From: Gammaproteobacteria bacterium
GTDB lineage: Bacteria; Pseudomonadota; Gammaproteobacteria; UBA4575
Direction of reading: 5' to 3'
DNA: 64,000 nucleotides
NCBI GenBank assembly: GCA_026706595.1
Contig: JAPOYL010000021.1
Coordinates: forward strand, 1-64,000
The notes below the pieces were generated by a model that saw nothing but the letters and a program-made list of their open reading frames with translations, was not told where the DNA came from and made no database searches. Below, in pieces: positions 31,078-41,726 of the stretch. How positions within the stretch are numbered: the first letter of the stretch is position 1; each line of letters opens with the position of its first letter. The position numbers were made by a program, and so were the translations under genes.

Positions 31078-32544
31078 GTGCAACTCACCGAGTTTGAGGC
31101 GCTGAAAAAGCAGGGATATACCCACATCCCGCTGTTGAGGGAAGTCCTAGCAGATCTCTATACCCCGTTACGCGCATACCTGAAGCTGGCCAACCGGCCA
31201 TACACCTACCTGTTTGAATCCGTTCAGGGCGGAGAAAATTGGGGGCGGTACTCTGTCATTGGCCTGTCGTGTGAAGAGCGAATCAAAATCCTCGGCGAGG
31301 AGATTCTGCACGAGCAGGGCACCGGCACGAAAAAATCAGTACGGAGCAAGGATCCGCTTGCCTGGATCCGCGAGTTCAAGCGCCAGTTTCACGTGCCTGA
31401 CATTCCCGAGTTGCCCCGTTTTACGGGTGGCCTGGTAGGGTACTTCGGCTACGACACGGTAAAGTATATCGAGCCAAGGTTGGCGGGCATCACCAAGACG
31501 GACACCCTGGGAACACCGGATATTTTCCTGATGGTGTCAAGGGAGGTGGTTGTCTTTGACAATTTGAGTGGCAAGGTGTTCTTGATCGTGCATGCGGACC
31601 CGGGAGATGAGCAGGCTTTTCAAAAGGGCCAGAAGCGCCTGGACGATCTGATGCAGACCCTGCGAGAGCCTGCGCCCGTCCCGGCGGGCACCTGCACCCA
31701 AGGGCAGCCGATCAACTTTACTCCCGAATTTTCCGAGAGTGCCTTCAAGCAGGCGGTGGAACGTACACGCGAGTACATCCGCGCGGGAGACGTCATGCAG
31801 GTCGTGCTATCGCAACGGCAAAGTGCCGTGTTTGAAGACCCGCCGATCAATCTGTACCGGGGATTGCGCAGCCTCAACCCCTCTCCCTACATGTACTACC
31901 TGGACATGGGCGATTTCCAGATAGTGGGTTCCTCCCCTGAGGTCCTGGTGCGCCTTGAGGATGGCGAGATCACGGTACGCCCGATTGCCGGAACCAGGCC
32001 AAGAGGGAAAGACCACGATCATGACAGGAAGATCGAACAGGAATTACTGCAAGACCCCAAGGAACTGGCCGAGCATCTGATGCTGATTGACCTCGGGCGC
32101 AATGATGTTGGCAAGGTAGCGGAGACCGGGTCGGTCACCCTGACGGACAAGATGATCATTGAACGCTATTCGCATGTCATGCACATCGTCTCGAATGTTA
32201 CCGGGAAACTCAAAGAGCCGTTCGATGCCATCGATGTCATCCGGGCGGTGTTCCCTGCAGGCACGGTGAGCGGTGCACCCAAAATCCGTGCCATGGAAAT
32301 CGTCAACGAGTTTGAGCCCGTGAAAAGAGGCGTCTACTCGGGGGCGGTCGGGTACATTTCCTGGGACGGGAACATGGATACTGCGATTGCGATCCGCACC
32401 GCAGTCATCAAGGACCAGAAACTTTACATTCAGGCAGGGGCGGGAATCGTGCATGATTCGTTGCCTGACAATGAGTGGGATGAAACCAACAACAAGGCAG
32501 GCGCCCTGATGAGGGCTGCCCAGATTGCGAAATCGATCGTTTAA
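31078..32544 (+). CDS. trpE: Anthranilate synthase component I (GTG start)
   Basis: LLREVLADLYTPLRAYLKLANRPYTYLFESVQGGENWGRYSVIG; RPIAGTRPRGKDHDHDRKIEQELLQDPKELAEHLMLIDLGRND. Confidence 0.96.
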   Translation: MQLTEFEALKKQGYTHIPLLREVLADLYTPLRAYLKLANRPYTYLFESVQGGENWGRYSVIGLSCEERIKILGEEILHEQGTGTKKSVRSKDPLAWIREFKRQFHVPDIPELPRFTGGLVGYFGYDTVKYIEPRLAGITKTDTLGTPDIFLMVSREVVVFDNLSGKVFLIVHADPGDEQAFQKGQKRLDDLMQTLREPAPVPAGTCTQGQPINFTPEFSESAFKQAVERTREYIRAGDVMQVVLSQRQSAVFEDPPINLYRGLRSLNPSPYMYYLDMGDFQIVGSSPEVLVRLEDGEITVRPIAGTRPRGKDHDHDRKIEQELLQDPKELAEHLMLIDLGRNDVGKVAETGSVTLTDKMIIERYSHVMHIVSNVTGKLKEPFDAIDVIRAVFPAGTVSGAPKIRAMEIVNEFEPVKRGVYSGAVGYISWDGNMDTAIAIRTAVIKDQKLYIQAGAGIVHDSLPDNEWDETNNKAGALMRAAQIAKSIV

Positions 32545-32575
32545 GCCCTGTCATTGATTATAATCCGGAACTGCC

Positions 32576-33124
32576 ATGATACTGATGATCGACAACTATG
32601 ATTCTTTCACCTACAACCTGGTGCAGTACCTGGGGGAGATTGATATCGAGGGCATCAAGGCGATGTGCCCAGACCACATTGTTATTTCCCCGGGACCGTG
32701 CACGCCAAATGAAGCGGGGATTTCCATGGATGTCATTTCTGCATTGGGTGAAACGGTCCCGATCCTTGGCGTCTGTCTCGGGCACCAGAGCATTGGCCAG
32801 GTCTATGGAGGGAAAGTAGTCCGGGCGCACGATGTGATGCACGGCAAGACCTCCGAGATTTTCCACGACAATACGCACGTTTTTGAAAAGTGCGACAACC
32901 CCTTTACCGCGACACGCTATCATTCCCTGGTGATTGAAAAAGCGAGTGTACCTGAATGCCTGGAAGTCACCGCCTGGACGCAGACCGATTCCGGTGATGT
33001 GGATGAGATCATGGGGGTCCGTCACAAAAGGCATGCCGTGGAAGGGGTGCAGTTTCATCCGGAATCGATCCTGACGGACTTCGGACATCACTTGTTGACG
33101 AATTTCATTCAACAGAACAAATGA
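32576..33124 (+). CDS. trpG: Anthranilate synthase component II (glutamine amidotransferase)
   Basis: [51 protein letters not shown]. Confidence 0.96.
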   Translation: MILMIDNYDSFTYNLVQYLGEIDIEGIKAMCPDHIVISPGPCTPNEAGISMDVISALGETVPILGVCLGHQSIGQVYGGKVVRAHDVMHGKTSEIFHDNTHVFEKCDNPFTATRYHSLVIEKASVPECLEVTAWTQTDSGDVDEIMGVRHKRHAVEGVQFHPESILTDFGHHLLTNFIQQNK

Positions 33125-33125
33125 C

Positions 33126-34157
33126 ATGGGCAAACAAGACTTGAACATTCAGCACATCCTGCAAACCGTTATCGAAGGGCAGGATCTCAGCGAAGAGCAG
33201 ATGACGGCGACCATGCGTGAGGTCATGTCCGGCAACACAACTCCTGCACAGATTGCCGCACTTCTGGCAGCGTTGCGCATGAAAGGCGAAACGGTGACAG
33301 AGCTCGCAGCCGCGGCCTCTGTGATGCGCGAGCTGTCTACGAAGGTGAAGGCATCCGCAGATTTCCTGGTGGATACCTGTGGCACCGGGGGTGATACCAA
33401 GGGAACTTTCAACATATCCACTGCAGCGGCATTCGTGGTGGCTGCAGGAGGAGGCTCGGTGGCTAAGCATGGCAACCGCTCGGTATCGAGCAAAAGCGGC
33501 AGTGCAGACGTACTGGAGACTGCCGGAGCCAACTTGATGCTGGCACCCGAACAGGTAGCACAGTGCATCGAGGAACTCGGCATCGGATTCCTGTTCGCAC
33601 CTGCACATCACAGTGCCATGAAGCATGCAGCGGGTGTGCGCAAGGAACTGGGCGTGCGGACGATGTTCAACCTGCTGGGCCCCTTGACGAATCCTGCGGG
33701 AGCACCCAATCAAGTATTGGGGGTCTTCGACAGCCACTGGGTCGAGCCGCTTGCGCAGGTGCTGCAACGGCTCGGAAGCAGGCATGTGCTGGTCGTACAC
33801 GCTGAAGACGGCCTGGATGAAATAAGCATTGGCGCCAGCACGCAAGTTGCCGAATTGAAAGAGGGAAAAATCACCTGCTACACAATTTCTCCCCGGCAAT
33901 TCGGTATTCAGCAGTACGGCCTGGACGATCTTGCGGTCCAGGATCCGCAGCAAAGCCTGTCGATGGTACAGGCAGCTCTCAGCGGCGAGACGAATGCTGC
34001 GGCTGAAATCGTCCGGTTCAATGCCGGAGCGGCCCTGTATGCCTGCGACAAGGCTTCAACCTTGACAGAAGGCGTGGAGCTGGCCACCTCGGTTTTGTCC
34101 AGTGGAGCGGCCAGGGATAAATTTCAGCAGTACGTGGAATATACAAACGATATCTGA
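33126..34157 (+). CDS. trpD: Anthranilate phosphoribosyltransferase
   Basis: [49 protein letters not shown]. Confidence 0.97.
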   Translation: MGKQDLNIQHILQTVIEGQDLSEEQMTATMREVMSGNTTPAQIAALLAALRMKGETVTELAAAASVMRELSTKVKASADFLVDTCGTGGDTKGTFNISTAAAFVVAAGGGSVAKHGNRSVSSKSGSADVLETAGANLMLAPEQVAQCIEELGIGFLFAPAHHSAMKHAAGVRKELGVRTMFNLLGPLTNPAGAPNQVLGVFDSHWVEPLAQVLQRLGSRHVLVVHAEDGLDEISIGASTQVAELKEGKITCYTISPRQFGIQQYGLDDLAVQDPQQSLSMVQAALSGETNAAAEIVRFNAGAALYACDKASTLTEGVELATSVLSSGAARDKFQQYVEYTNDI

Positions 34158-34159
34158 GC

Positions 34160-34957
34160 ATGTCCGAGCAGCCTGAAATTCTTGCAAGAATCATCGAGCA
34201 CAAAAAAGACGAGCTGACAGAACGCAAACGGCACATGCCCGAGGAAAAGATGCGGGAGTGGGCCAGGGAAGCTCCGGCATCAAGAGGGTTTGAGTCTGCA
34301 CTGCGAAATGCTGAATTGGCGAAGCGCCCGGGTGTCATTGCGGAGATCAAACGAGCTTCGCCAAGCCGTGGCATCCTGAGAGAGGATTTCGACCCGATGC
34401 AGATTGCCGCCAGCTACCAGATGAACGGTGCCACTTGCATCTCCGTGCTGACGGACGGCCATTTCTTCAAAGGCTCCTGTGCAATACTGGAACTGGCCCG
34501 CAAGGCCTGTTTCTTGCCCATCCTGCGCAAGGATTTCATTATTGACGACTACCAGGTGCATGAGACCCGTGCTGTTGGTGCGGATTGTCTGCTGTTGATT
34601 GTTGCAGCATTGGAAGATGGAAAAATGGCAGAACTGTATGCCCTGGCCAAAGAACTGGGACTGGATGTGTTAATCGAGGTGCACAACCGGGAAGAACTTG
34701 AGCGCGCACTTGCACTGGAACCAAGCCTGCTGGGAATCAACAACCGGAACCTGCACAATTTCGAGACTGCCCTGGGTACTACCCTGGAGCTGCTGCCTGA
34801 AATCCCGGATTCCTGCCATGTGGTGACTGAAAGCGGTATTCATACCAAAGAAGACATTGCCATTATGACAGGAAAGGGCGTCAACTCTTTTCTTGTGGGT
34901 GAAGCCCTGATGGTGGCCGAGGCGCCGGGTGCGAAACTGAGGGAGCTGTTTTTCTAG
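34160..34957 (+). CDS. trpC: Indole-3-glycerol phosphate synthase
   Basis: VIAEIKRASPSRGILREDFDP; FLPILRKDFIIDDYQVHETRAVGADCLLLI; LGINNRNLHNFE. Confidence 0.97.
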   Translation: MSEQPEILARIIEHKKDELTERKRHMPEEKMREWAREAPASRGFESALRNAELAKRPGVIAEIKRASPSRGILREDFDPMQIAASYQMNGATCISVLTDGHFFKGSCAILELARKACFLPILRKDFIIDDYQVHETRAVGADCLLLIVAALEDGKMAELYALAKELGLDVLIEVHNREELERALALEPSLLGINNRNLHNFETALGTTLELLPEIPDSCHVVTESGIHTKEDIAIMTGKGVNSFLVGEALMVAEAPGAKLRELFF

Positions 34958-35056
34958 AAATGCGGCATCTTGAGGGGAAGAATCGCTTACAAATAATTTA
35001 AGCCTGCTCCAAGTTGGTAAAATGATGCCCAGGGTCATATCGGATACAGGGCGCAT

Positions 35057-36067
35057 ATGCGGGCTATGGTGCTGAATGCCGTCGGGCAGCCTCTTGAGCA
35101 GGTTGAATTGCCGACACCTCAACCCAAGGCAAAAGAGGTGCTGGTCAAGGTTTTGGCATGCGGTGTGTGCAGAACAGATTTGCACCTGGTGGATGGCGAG
35201 TTGCCGGATGTACCCACGCCCATCATTCCCGGGCACGAAATTGTCGGAGAAGTCGTCGGTGCCGGGACTGGCGTGCCGTCGGAACTGGTCGGCAGCCTGG
35301 TCGGTATTCCGTGGCTTGGATGGACATGCGGGAATTGCAGGTTTTGTCAAATTGACAGGGAAAATCTGTGCGATCAGGCGCAATTTACCGGCTACCAGCT
35401 GGATGGCGGCTATTGCGACTACACGCTTGCAGATCACCGGTATTGTATTCCCATCGCCCGCGAAAGCAGCGCTGTTGAGACGGCGCCGTTATTGTGTGCA
35501 GGCCTGATTGGCTACCGATGTCTGAAAACTGCGGATGCATTATGCCGGCAAAACCAGAAGATCGGCATATTCGGTTTCGGTGCAGCCGCACATATTCTTG
35601 CCCAGGTCATCGTTAACCGCGGCAGCAAGTTTTATGCATTCACACGACCGGGCGATCTGGATGCACAGCAGTTTGCGGGTCAGCTGGGTGCGGCCTGGGC
35701 AGGAGATTCGAACCAGACCCTGCCGGATGAGCTGGACAGCGCGATCATTTTTGCGCCCGTGGGAAATCTGGTCCCGCAAGCCCTGCAAAGTCTGCGCAAG
35801 GGCGGTGCCGTGGTGTGCGGCGGGATCCATATGAGTCATATCCCGTCCTTTCCATATGCAGCGCTTTGGGGCGAGCGACAAATCAGCTCGGTTGCAAATC
35901 TGACGAGACGGGATGGAATAGAGTTTTTCGAGTCTGTCGGACAAATGCCAGTGCGCACGCATGTCCATCCGTATCCCCTGACCGAAGCCAATCAGGCGCT
36001 GGAGGATTTGCGTTGTGGAAAACTGAACGGTGCCGCCGTATTACGTGTTCAGGACAACGGTGCATAG
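35057..36067 (+). CDS. Zinc-dependent alcohol dehydrogenase family protein
   Basis: GVCRTDLHLVDGELPDVPTPIIPGHEIVGEV; structural zinc CGNCRFCQIDRENLC. Confidence 0.9.
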   Translation: MRAMVLNAVGQPLEQVELPTPQPKAKEVLVKVLACGVCRTDLHLVDGELPDVPTPIIPGHEIVGEVVGAGTGVPSELVGSLVGIPWLGWTCGNCRFCQIDRENLCDQAQFTGYQLDGGYCDYTLADHRYCIPIARESSAVETAPLLCAGLIGYRCLKTADALCRQNQKIGIFGFGAAAHILAQVIVNRGSKFYAFTRPGDLDAQQFAGQLGAAWAGDSNQTLPDELDSAIIFAPVGNLVPQALQSLRKGGAVVCGGIHMSHIPSFPYAALWGERQISSVANLTRRDGIEFFESVGQMPVRTHVHPYPLTEANQALEDLRCGKLNGAAVLRVQDNGA

Positions 36068-36269
36068 CCTTGCAGGTCATCCCCAGGGCATTGCCAGAGT
36101 CGGGCGCGGCACCGGGACGTGCTGTCTTGGCAATACCCGGGAAAGGTTCGATATGTTTATGGCCAGAAGCACAATCGGGGCACAAATGGGATCGGCTTGC
36201 TTTTTTTGCACAGTGTCCCGGGTTAAGCTCATGAAACGATCACTTTCGAGATGACGGCGCATACCTGCC

Positions 36270-36812
36270 ATGCAAGCGATACTTGAAAAGCTGCATAACG
36301 ATCATATCAATTTCGACAAGCTTCTAGGCATTCTGGAAGGCCAGCTGCGTTTGCTGGAAGACTGTGAGGTGTCCGATCTCGATACAGCTTTGGATGCAGT
36401 CAGGTATATGAAGGAATATCCTGATTATGTTCATCACCCGATCGAGAACACCATTTTCAACCATTTTCTGACACATTACGGGCAGGCGCACGAGCACATA
36501 CATGACCTGCTTCTTGAGCATGATGACATGCCCCAGCTTACGGACAGGCTTTTTGAAGCTTTACAGAATGCCTTGGCTGGGTTCCCCCAGGAAAGGGAAG
36601 AGCTTTGTGCAATTTTGGGAGAATACATCTCCATACAGAGAAAGCATATTGACCGCGAAGAGGCCTACGTATATCCCATGATTAATGCCAAGTTCAACGA
36701 AAAGGATTGGCAGCAAGTTGACAGGGTTATCGATAGGGTCGAAGACCCGCTGTTCGGGAAGGACGTCCACGAATCTTATCAAAGGTTATTTGCACAGATC
36801 ATGAACCAATAG
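36270..36812 (+). CDS. Hemerythrin-like domain protein
   Basis: MQAILEKLHNDHINFDKLLGILEGQ; VHHPIENTIFNHFL; RKHIDREEAYVYPMI: His/Glu spacing typical of hemerythrin-like proteins. Confidence 0.8.
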   Translation: MQAILEKLHNDHINFDKLLGILEGQLRLLEDCEVSDLDTALDAVRYMKEYPDYVHHPIENTIFNHFLTHYGQAHEHIHDLLLEHDDMPQLTDRLFEALQNALAGFPQEREELCAILGEYISIQRKHIDREEAYVYPMINAKFNEKDWQQVDRVIDRVEDPLFGKDVHESYQRLFAQIMNQ

Positions 36813-36917
36813 AGCGTCGCTGGTTGCACGGCGTCGGTCTCTTTGTGGCAAGATCGGCCATGCTCAGCCAGGGCAGGTGCAAGCAGACAATTTTCATGTT
36901 TTTGGGAGGCAGGAAAA

Positions 36918-37346
36918 GTGAAGGTGCGAGTCAGATGGACTGATCACATGAGATTCGAGGCCGAAACAGGCAGTGGACATTCGGTGGTCATGGACGGTCC
37001 TCCTGATCATGGTGGTCAAAATCTGGCCGCGCGCCCCATGGAAATGATCCTCGTGGGCATGGGCGGATGCAGCGCATTTGACGTGGTGCACATGCTCAAG
37101 AAAGCAAGACAGCCCGTAGAGAACTGTGAAGTCGAGTTACATGCAGAGCGCGCGGATGCGGTGCCTGCAGTCTTTACCAAGATACACTTGCACTTTATTG
37201 TCGCGGGACCAGACCTTGATCAGCGGCGTGTCGAGCGTGCCATAGCACTATCCGTTGAGAAGTACTGCTCGGTGATCGTGATGTTACGCGACAGCGTCGA
37301 TATCACCTACGACTATGAAATCCTTGCGCAAGATGCTGGTGCCTAG
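36918..37346 (+). CDS. OsmC family protein (GTG start)
   Basis: DGPPDHGGQNLAARPMEMILVGMGGCSAFDVVHMLKKARQPVENCEVELHAERA; SVEKYCSVIVML. Confidence 0.88.
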   Translation: MKVRVRWTDHMRFEAETGSGHSVVMDGPPDHGGQNLAARPMEMILVGMGGCSAFDVVHMLKKARQPVENCEVELHAERADAVPAVFTKIHLHFIVAGPDLDQRRVERAIALSVEKYCSVIVMLRDSVDITYDYEILAQDAGA

Positions 37347-37384
37347 GGAACCAGCTTCTTGCCCACTGTGTTAGAGCGCCGTAC

Positions 37385-38215
37385 ATGAACACTGATCATA
37401 CAAAAATCAAACTTCATGGTTTTAACAATCTCACTAAAACCCTGAGCGTCAACTTTTACAATATCTGTTATGTGCACACCCCGGCAGACCAGCAAGACTA
37501 TCTGTGCCACATCGATGAGGCTTACAGCACGAAGCGTCTGCAGCAAGTACTTTGTGAGGTCGTGGACATTATCGGTGCCGATATTTTGAACATGTCGGCG
37601 TACGACTATGAGCCTCGTGGCTCCAGTGTTGCCTGCCTGATCGCCGAAGAACCCGTGTTGCCTGCCGCAGTCACGGCCGGTTTGCATGTGGGCAAGCAGG
37701 GCAAAGCTGTACAGCAGTCCACGGTCGCACATCTGGATAAGAGCCACGTGACGGCACACACGTATCCCGAAAGTCATCCGGATGACGGCATCAGCACAAT
37801 TCGTGTAGACATGGATATATCCACTTGCGGCGAAGTGTCACCACTGGACGCACTGGATTACCTCATCGAGTCATTCAACGAAGACGTCGTAATCTTGGAT
37901 TACCGGATTCGGGGCTTTACTCGGGATACCCTGGGGCAAAAGCACTACACCGACCATGGAATTGCATCTATACAGGATTTCCTGTCCGAGGAAACAAAGC
38001 ACCAGTACCGGATGGCGGATATGAATGTGTTGCAGACCAATACATTCCACACCCGAATGAAGCGGCTTGATTTCAGGCTAGGCGATCATTGGTTCGGGGG
38101 CTGTGCACACAAGTTCCAAAAGGATGAGTTAGCTGCCCTGGAGCGGCGATTGAAAAAAGAGATGGATGAAATTTACTTGGGGACGGGAGCCCCCTCGAGG
38201 AATCAGGCCCAGTAG
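37385..38215 (+). CDS. speD: S-adenosylmethionine decarboxylase proenzyme (E. coli-type)
   Basis: KIKLHGFNNLTKTLSVNFYNICYV; LDKSHVTAHTYPESHPDDGISTIRVDMDISTCGEVSPLDALDYL. Confidence 0.93.
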   Translation: MNTDHTKIKLHGFNNLTKTLSVNFYNICYVHTPADQQDYLCHIDEAYSTKRLQQVLCEVVDIIGADILNMSAYDYEPRGSSVACLIAEEPVLPAAVTAGLHVGKQGKAVQQSTVAHLDKSHVTAHTYPESHPDDGISTIRVDMDISTCGEVSPLDALDYLIESFNEDVVILDYRIRGFTRDTLGQKHYTDHGIASIQDFLSEETKHQYRMADMNVLQTNTFHTRMKRLDFRLGDHWFGGCAHKFQKDELAALERRLKKEMDEIYLGTGAPSRNQAQ

Positions 38216-38844
38216 GCTGTTTTGGTCATGACCTTGGAGGCAGCCTGCATCAAGTGGCGGGCAAATTTGGGTATCTCGTGCACCCCGGCATCCTGTGCAT
38301 TTGCATCATGCCTTGCCTCATCATCGCGTATTCTCTGCAAAATTTCCTGACTCTTCTTGTCATTTTCAGGCAGGCGGGAAAGGTGTTTGTCAAGATGCCG
38401 CACAACCTGTTTTTCCGTTTCTGAAACAAAGCCCAGGCTCCATTGATCGCCAAGCAATCCGACAGTAGCGCCGATGGCATACGAGCCAAGGTACCATGCC
38501 GGTGCCAGGGCGCTTGGGCGGTCGTTGAGTTCGGTTAGTCTTTTCTTGCACCAATCAAGATGGGCCTGCTCTTCTCGTGCGCAGTCTTGCATGTGCTGTT
38601 TGACTTTTTTGTCTCGCGCAGTGTATGCCTGTCCGTGATAGAGACCTTGGGCGGCGACTTCTCCGGCATGGTTCACACGCATAAGGCGGGCAGACACTTT
38701 TTTGTCACGTGCCTGCAAGCCGTCTTCCATGAGTACATGATCTTCAGAACTGGTGTCGGGACCCATTCCAAGCATGCTGAACATGGCTCGGATACCGCTT
38801 TCAGTATGAGACAAGAAGTGGTCAAGTGTGCTGTGCTCACGCAT
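38203..38844 (-). CDS. coq7: 2-polyprenyl-3-methyl-6-methoxy-1,4-benzoquinone monooxygenase (COQ7)
   Basis: LMRVNHAGEVAAQGLYHGQAYTARD; EEQAHLDWCKKRLTELNDRPSALAPAWYLGSYAIGA. Confidence 0.93.
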   Translation of the reverse strand: MREHSTLDHFLSHTESGIRAMFSMLGMGPDTSSEDHVLMEDGLQARDKKVSARLMRVNHAGEVAAQGLYHGQAYTARDKKVKQHMQDCAREEQAHLDWCKKRLTELNDRPSALAPAWYLGSYAIGATVGLLGDQWSLGFVSETEKQVVRHLDKHLSRLPENDKKSQEILQRIRDDEARHDANAQDAGVHEIPKFARHLMQAASKVMTKTAYWA

Positions 38845-40096
38845 GCTCTGAGTATATCAATTGCTCGGCAAGAAGTTGTATTGGATGACAAACTACAACG
38901 GCAGCATTCATTCTTGAGAGTTGTGCCCTGAAATGCAAAGCACAACCGATATTGGGTGTTACCAAATAGGCAGCATCGCTATGCACGACTTCTGTGATGA
39001 TGTTCTGGCCCAGGCGGTCTGCATGTTCGGTCTGAAAAAGCACATTCAGGCCTCCTGCTCCGCAACATGCCGAATTATCCTGAAGCTTTTCAAGCCGGAT
39101 TTCAGGTATCGCATGGAGCAGCTTTTCCACTACCTGGGTATCACTGCCGATCTGTCTTTGTGTGCACGGGGTGTGGACAAACACTTTTTTCGGCAGTGGT
39201 CGGAAATCCAGGGCCTGCCGTTCGAGGTGTTCAACGGTAAACGAACAGATGTCCTTATGACAGCCTGCCAGTTCGGCGGAAAGTGGGCTATTTAGCAGTT
39301 CCGGGTATCGATCTATTTGTGAAGCACAGCCTGTAGCCAAGGAGACCAAGGCATCAACATCTTGGTCCTTGAACGTGTCACAGAATTTCTGGATGAGTTT
39401 TCTTGCGGTGCGTGGATCCCCGTTGTGTTGGTGCAAGGCTCCGCAACAATGAGTCTGCGGGAAACGCACTGTTTCAAACTGCAGGGCCCGTAAAACTGTT
39501 TCAGCAGCTGGAAGTGCAGCGTCGGAAAAAATGTCACCGGCGCATGACTCTATCAGTGCAACCCTTTCTTTTGGCACACGAGCAGTCGCGGACGGGACGG
39601 TGAAACGGGTCTTGTGTGGTCGGGGGATCAAGGTTGCCACACGCAGCAGGTGCGGGAAGCGCACCGCTGCCTTTTTCACTAGTCGGTTTATTTCCAGAGC
39701 ATGGTAGATACATAACATGCTCTTCATGAATTTTCGGATTCCGGTTTTACCTAATGTGACCAGCAGCAGTGACCGTGCGGCCCGATAACGCAATGTATGC
39801 TGTTGGCCTGTGATGTCACGGCCAGCATCCAGAATTTTTGCGTAGTCCACTTTCGCGGGGCAAACGGACATGCAGTTCATGCACGCCAGGCATTGATCGA
39901 GGTGGTCTACCAAGGCGGGGCTGGGCGACAATTTTTCTTCATGCAAGGCCCGCACCAGGGCAATACGGCCACGCGGGGATTCCGCCTCATTTCTTGTAAC
40001 AGAGTAAGTTGGGCAGTGGGGCAAGCACAGCCCACACATCACGCATTTGTCTGTTGCGGCAATGATGTCTTTGTTTTCAAACCTGGTTGCTAGCAT
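38837..40096 (-). CDS. Glycolate oxidase iron-sulfur subunit-like (Fe-S)-binding protein
   Basis: CVMCGLCLPHCPTY and CLACMNCMSVCP ferredoxin motifs; two CCG motifs CCGALHQHNGDP and CCGAGGLNVLF. Confidence 0.88.
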   Translation of the reverse strand: MLATRFENKDIIAATDKCVMCGLCLPHCPTYSVTRNEAESPRGRIALVRALHEEKLSPSPALVDHLDQCLACMNCMSVCPAKVDYAKILDAGRDITGQQHTLRYRAARSLLLVTLGKTGIRKFMKSMLCIYHALEINRLVKKAAVRFPHLLRVATLIPRPHKTRFTVPSATARVPKERVALIESCAGDIFSDAALPAAETVLRALQFETVRFPQTHCCGALHQHNGDPRTARKLIQKFCDTFKDQDVDALVSLATGCASQIDRYPELLNSPLSAELAGCHKDICSFTVEHLERQALDFRPLPKKVFVHTPCTQRQIGSDTQVVEKLLHAIPEIRLEKLQDNSACCGAGGLNVLFQTEHADRLGQNIITEVVHSDAAYLVTPNIGCALHFRAQLSRMNAAVVVCHPIQLLAEQLIYSEHA

Positions 40097-40324
40097 GGTG
40101 CTATTGCGGAAACTTGAAGGTCTCAGGGGAGTAAGGCTTGGCTCATGTATGAATTGCCGACAGCTGATTTATGCATGCAGCCGTGAGGTGCTTCGAAAAT
40201 ACATGCGCACTCGCTGTTTTAGGTCATAGTGCTGTACCTGAACAAGAAACAGGATGGCAGTTTAGTATTGGTACCAGTGTATAATTAAAACGTGGTTATG
40301 GATAATCCGTGACAGAGGTCAGTC

Positions 40325-40630
40325 ATGTCTTTTTATAAACGTCATCTCTTTATGTGCGTGAATCATCGGGAGGACAAACCCTGCTGCCAGGACCATGGGG
40401 CTGCAGAGTTACGCACGTATGCCAAAAACAGGACAAAAGAGCTGGGCATCGCAAAACAGGGCGGGGTGCGTGTGAATCGGGCAGGTTGTCTGGACCGCTG
40501 TGATGAAGGCCCCATTGCCGTGGTTTATCCCGACGCCGTTTGGTACACCTACCGGGATGAAAGTGATCTCGATGAAATCATTACCAAGCACCTTATTGAC
40601 GGCGATATCGTTGACCGTCTGAGAATCTGA
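40325..40630 (+). CDS. (2Fe-2S) thioredoxin-like ferredoxin
   Basis: HLFMCVNHREDKPCCQDHG...GVRVNRAGCLDRCDEGPIAVVYPDAVWY. Confidence 0.85.
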   Translation: MSFYKRHLFMCVNHREDKPCCQDHGAAELRTYAKNRTKELGIAKQGGVRVNRAGCLDRCDEGPIAVVYPDAVWYTYRDESDLDEIITKHLIDGDIVDRLRI

Positions 40631-40718
40631 CCCCCTTCCATATACCCATATAGGGGTGTAAGGCAAAATTCCTCAAAAATTAGTTGACTGTAATATAAAA
40701 ATATTAGAAAATGCGCAT

Positions 40719-40811
40719 ATTCTGATAGTTTGAATGCAAACTTAAGAGCTCCTCCATCTACCTCTCTGGTAGTTAGCTAAGCGTAGGCCGCAAAAGCCTA
40801 CGCTTTTTTTT
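40719..40811 (+). ncRNA. Candidate small RNA, or processed 3' UTR, ending in an intrinsic terminator
   Basis: Non-coding AT-rich region; weak promoter TTGACT-17-GAAAAT (40684..40712); hairpin CTACC-TCTCT-GGTAG (40758..40772) preceded by CUCCUCC; terminator follows. Confidence 0.3.
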
Positions 40812-40812
40812 T
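40781..40812 (+). terminator. Strong Rho-independent terminator upstream of rplM
   Basis: GCGTAGGC-CGCAAAA-GCCTACGC-TTTTTTTTT. Confidence 0.9.
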
Positions 40813-40831
40813 GCCCCAAAGCAGGGAGCGC

Positions 40832-40861
40832 TTGTCAGCATACTATGATGTCCGTTAATAT
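40832..40861 (+). promoter_or_regulatory. sigma70-type promoter candidate for rplM-rpsI
   Basis: TTGTCA-18 nt-TAATAT just downstream of the terminator and upstream of rplM. Confidence 0.5.
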
Positions 40862-40898
40862 CTCCCGCTTTGCGGAACAAGAATCCTAGGTGAGTTTG

Positions 40899-41327
40899 AT
40901 GACCACAGTCAGCGCTAAACCTGCACAAGTCCAGCGCAGTTGGTATCTGGTGGATGCTACCGATAAAACTTTGGGGCGCATGGCAAGTGAGATCGCGACA
41001 CGGTTGAAAGGTAAACACAAACCGATCTATACGCCGCATGTGGACACCGGTGACTTTATTGTTGTCATCAACGCCGAGAAGGTACGCGTCACAGGCAACA
41101 AAATGGAAGACAAGACGTATCATCGCTACACTGGCTACGTCGGTGGTCTGAAGTCCACCAAACTCAAAGAAATGCATGCAAAACACCCTGAGCGTGTTAT
41201 TGAGAATGCAGTAAGAGGGATGTTGCCAAAGAATCCACTGGGCCGGGCAATGTTTCGAAAACTGAAAGTCTATGCAGGTTCAGAGCACAAGCATTCTGCA
41301 CAGCAACCCCAACCATTAGAGTTTTAA
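40899..41327 (+). CDS. rplM: 50S ribosomal protein L13
   Basis: [56 protein letters not shown]. Confidence 0.98.
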   Translation: MTTVSAKPAQVQRSWYLVDATDKTLGRMASEIATRLKGKHKPIYTPHVDTGDFIVVINAEKVRVTGNKMEDKTYHRYTGYVGGLKSTKLKEMHAKHPERVIENAVRGMLPKNPLGRAMFRKLKVYAGSEHKHSAQQPQPLEF

Positions 41328-41333
41328 TTACCC

Positions 41334-41726
41334 ATGCCACTAGAACAGTTTTACGGAACCGGGCGAAGAAAAAGTTCGACTGCACGCGTCTATCTGCGTC
41401 CTGGCTCAGGCCAGATCACGGTCAATATGCGTGCCTTCGATCAATATTTTGGCAGGGAGACATCATGCATGATAATTCGCCAGCCACTCGAACTTACTGA
41501 GCTGACAGACAAATTTGATATTGATGTCAAGGTCAAGGGTGGGGGTTCGAACGGCCAGGCTGGCGCGGTCCAGTTGGGAATAGCCCGGGCACTGCTGGAA
41601 TATGACCAGAATCTTCGAGCGCCGTTGCGACAGAACGGATTTCTCACCCGTGATGCGCGTGAAGTGGAACGCAAAAAAGTTGGCCTGCGCAAGGCACGCA
41701 AGAAAGAACAATATTCCAAGCGCTAA
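41334..41726 (+). CDS. rpsI: 30S ribosomal protein S9
   Basis: [27 protein letters not shown]...[14 protein letters not shown]. Confidence 0.98.
   Translation: MPLEQFYGTGRRKSSTARVYLRPGSGQITVNMRAFDQYFGRETSCMIIRQPLELTELTDKFDIDVKVKGGGSNGQAGAVQLGIARALLEYDQNLRAPLRQNGFLTRDAREVERKKVGLRKARKKEQYSKR

Noticed and set aside
36030-36254. Small ORF between the alcohol dehydrogenase and hemerythrin-like genes
   Set aside because: No recognisable domain, overlaps the end of the ADH gene in another frame.
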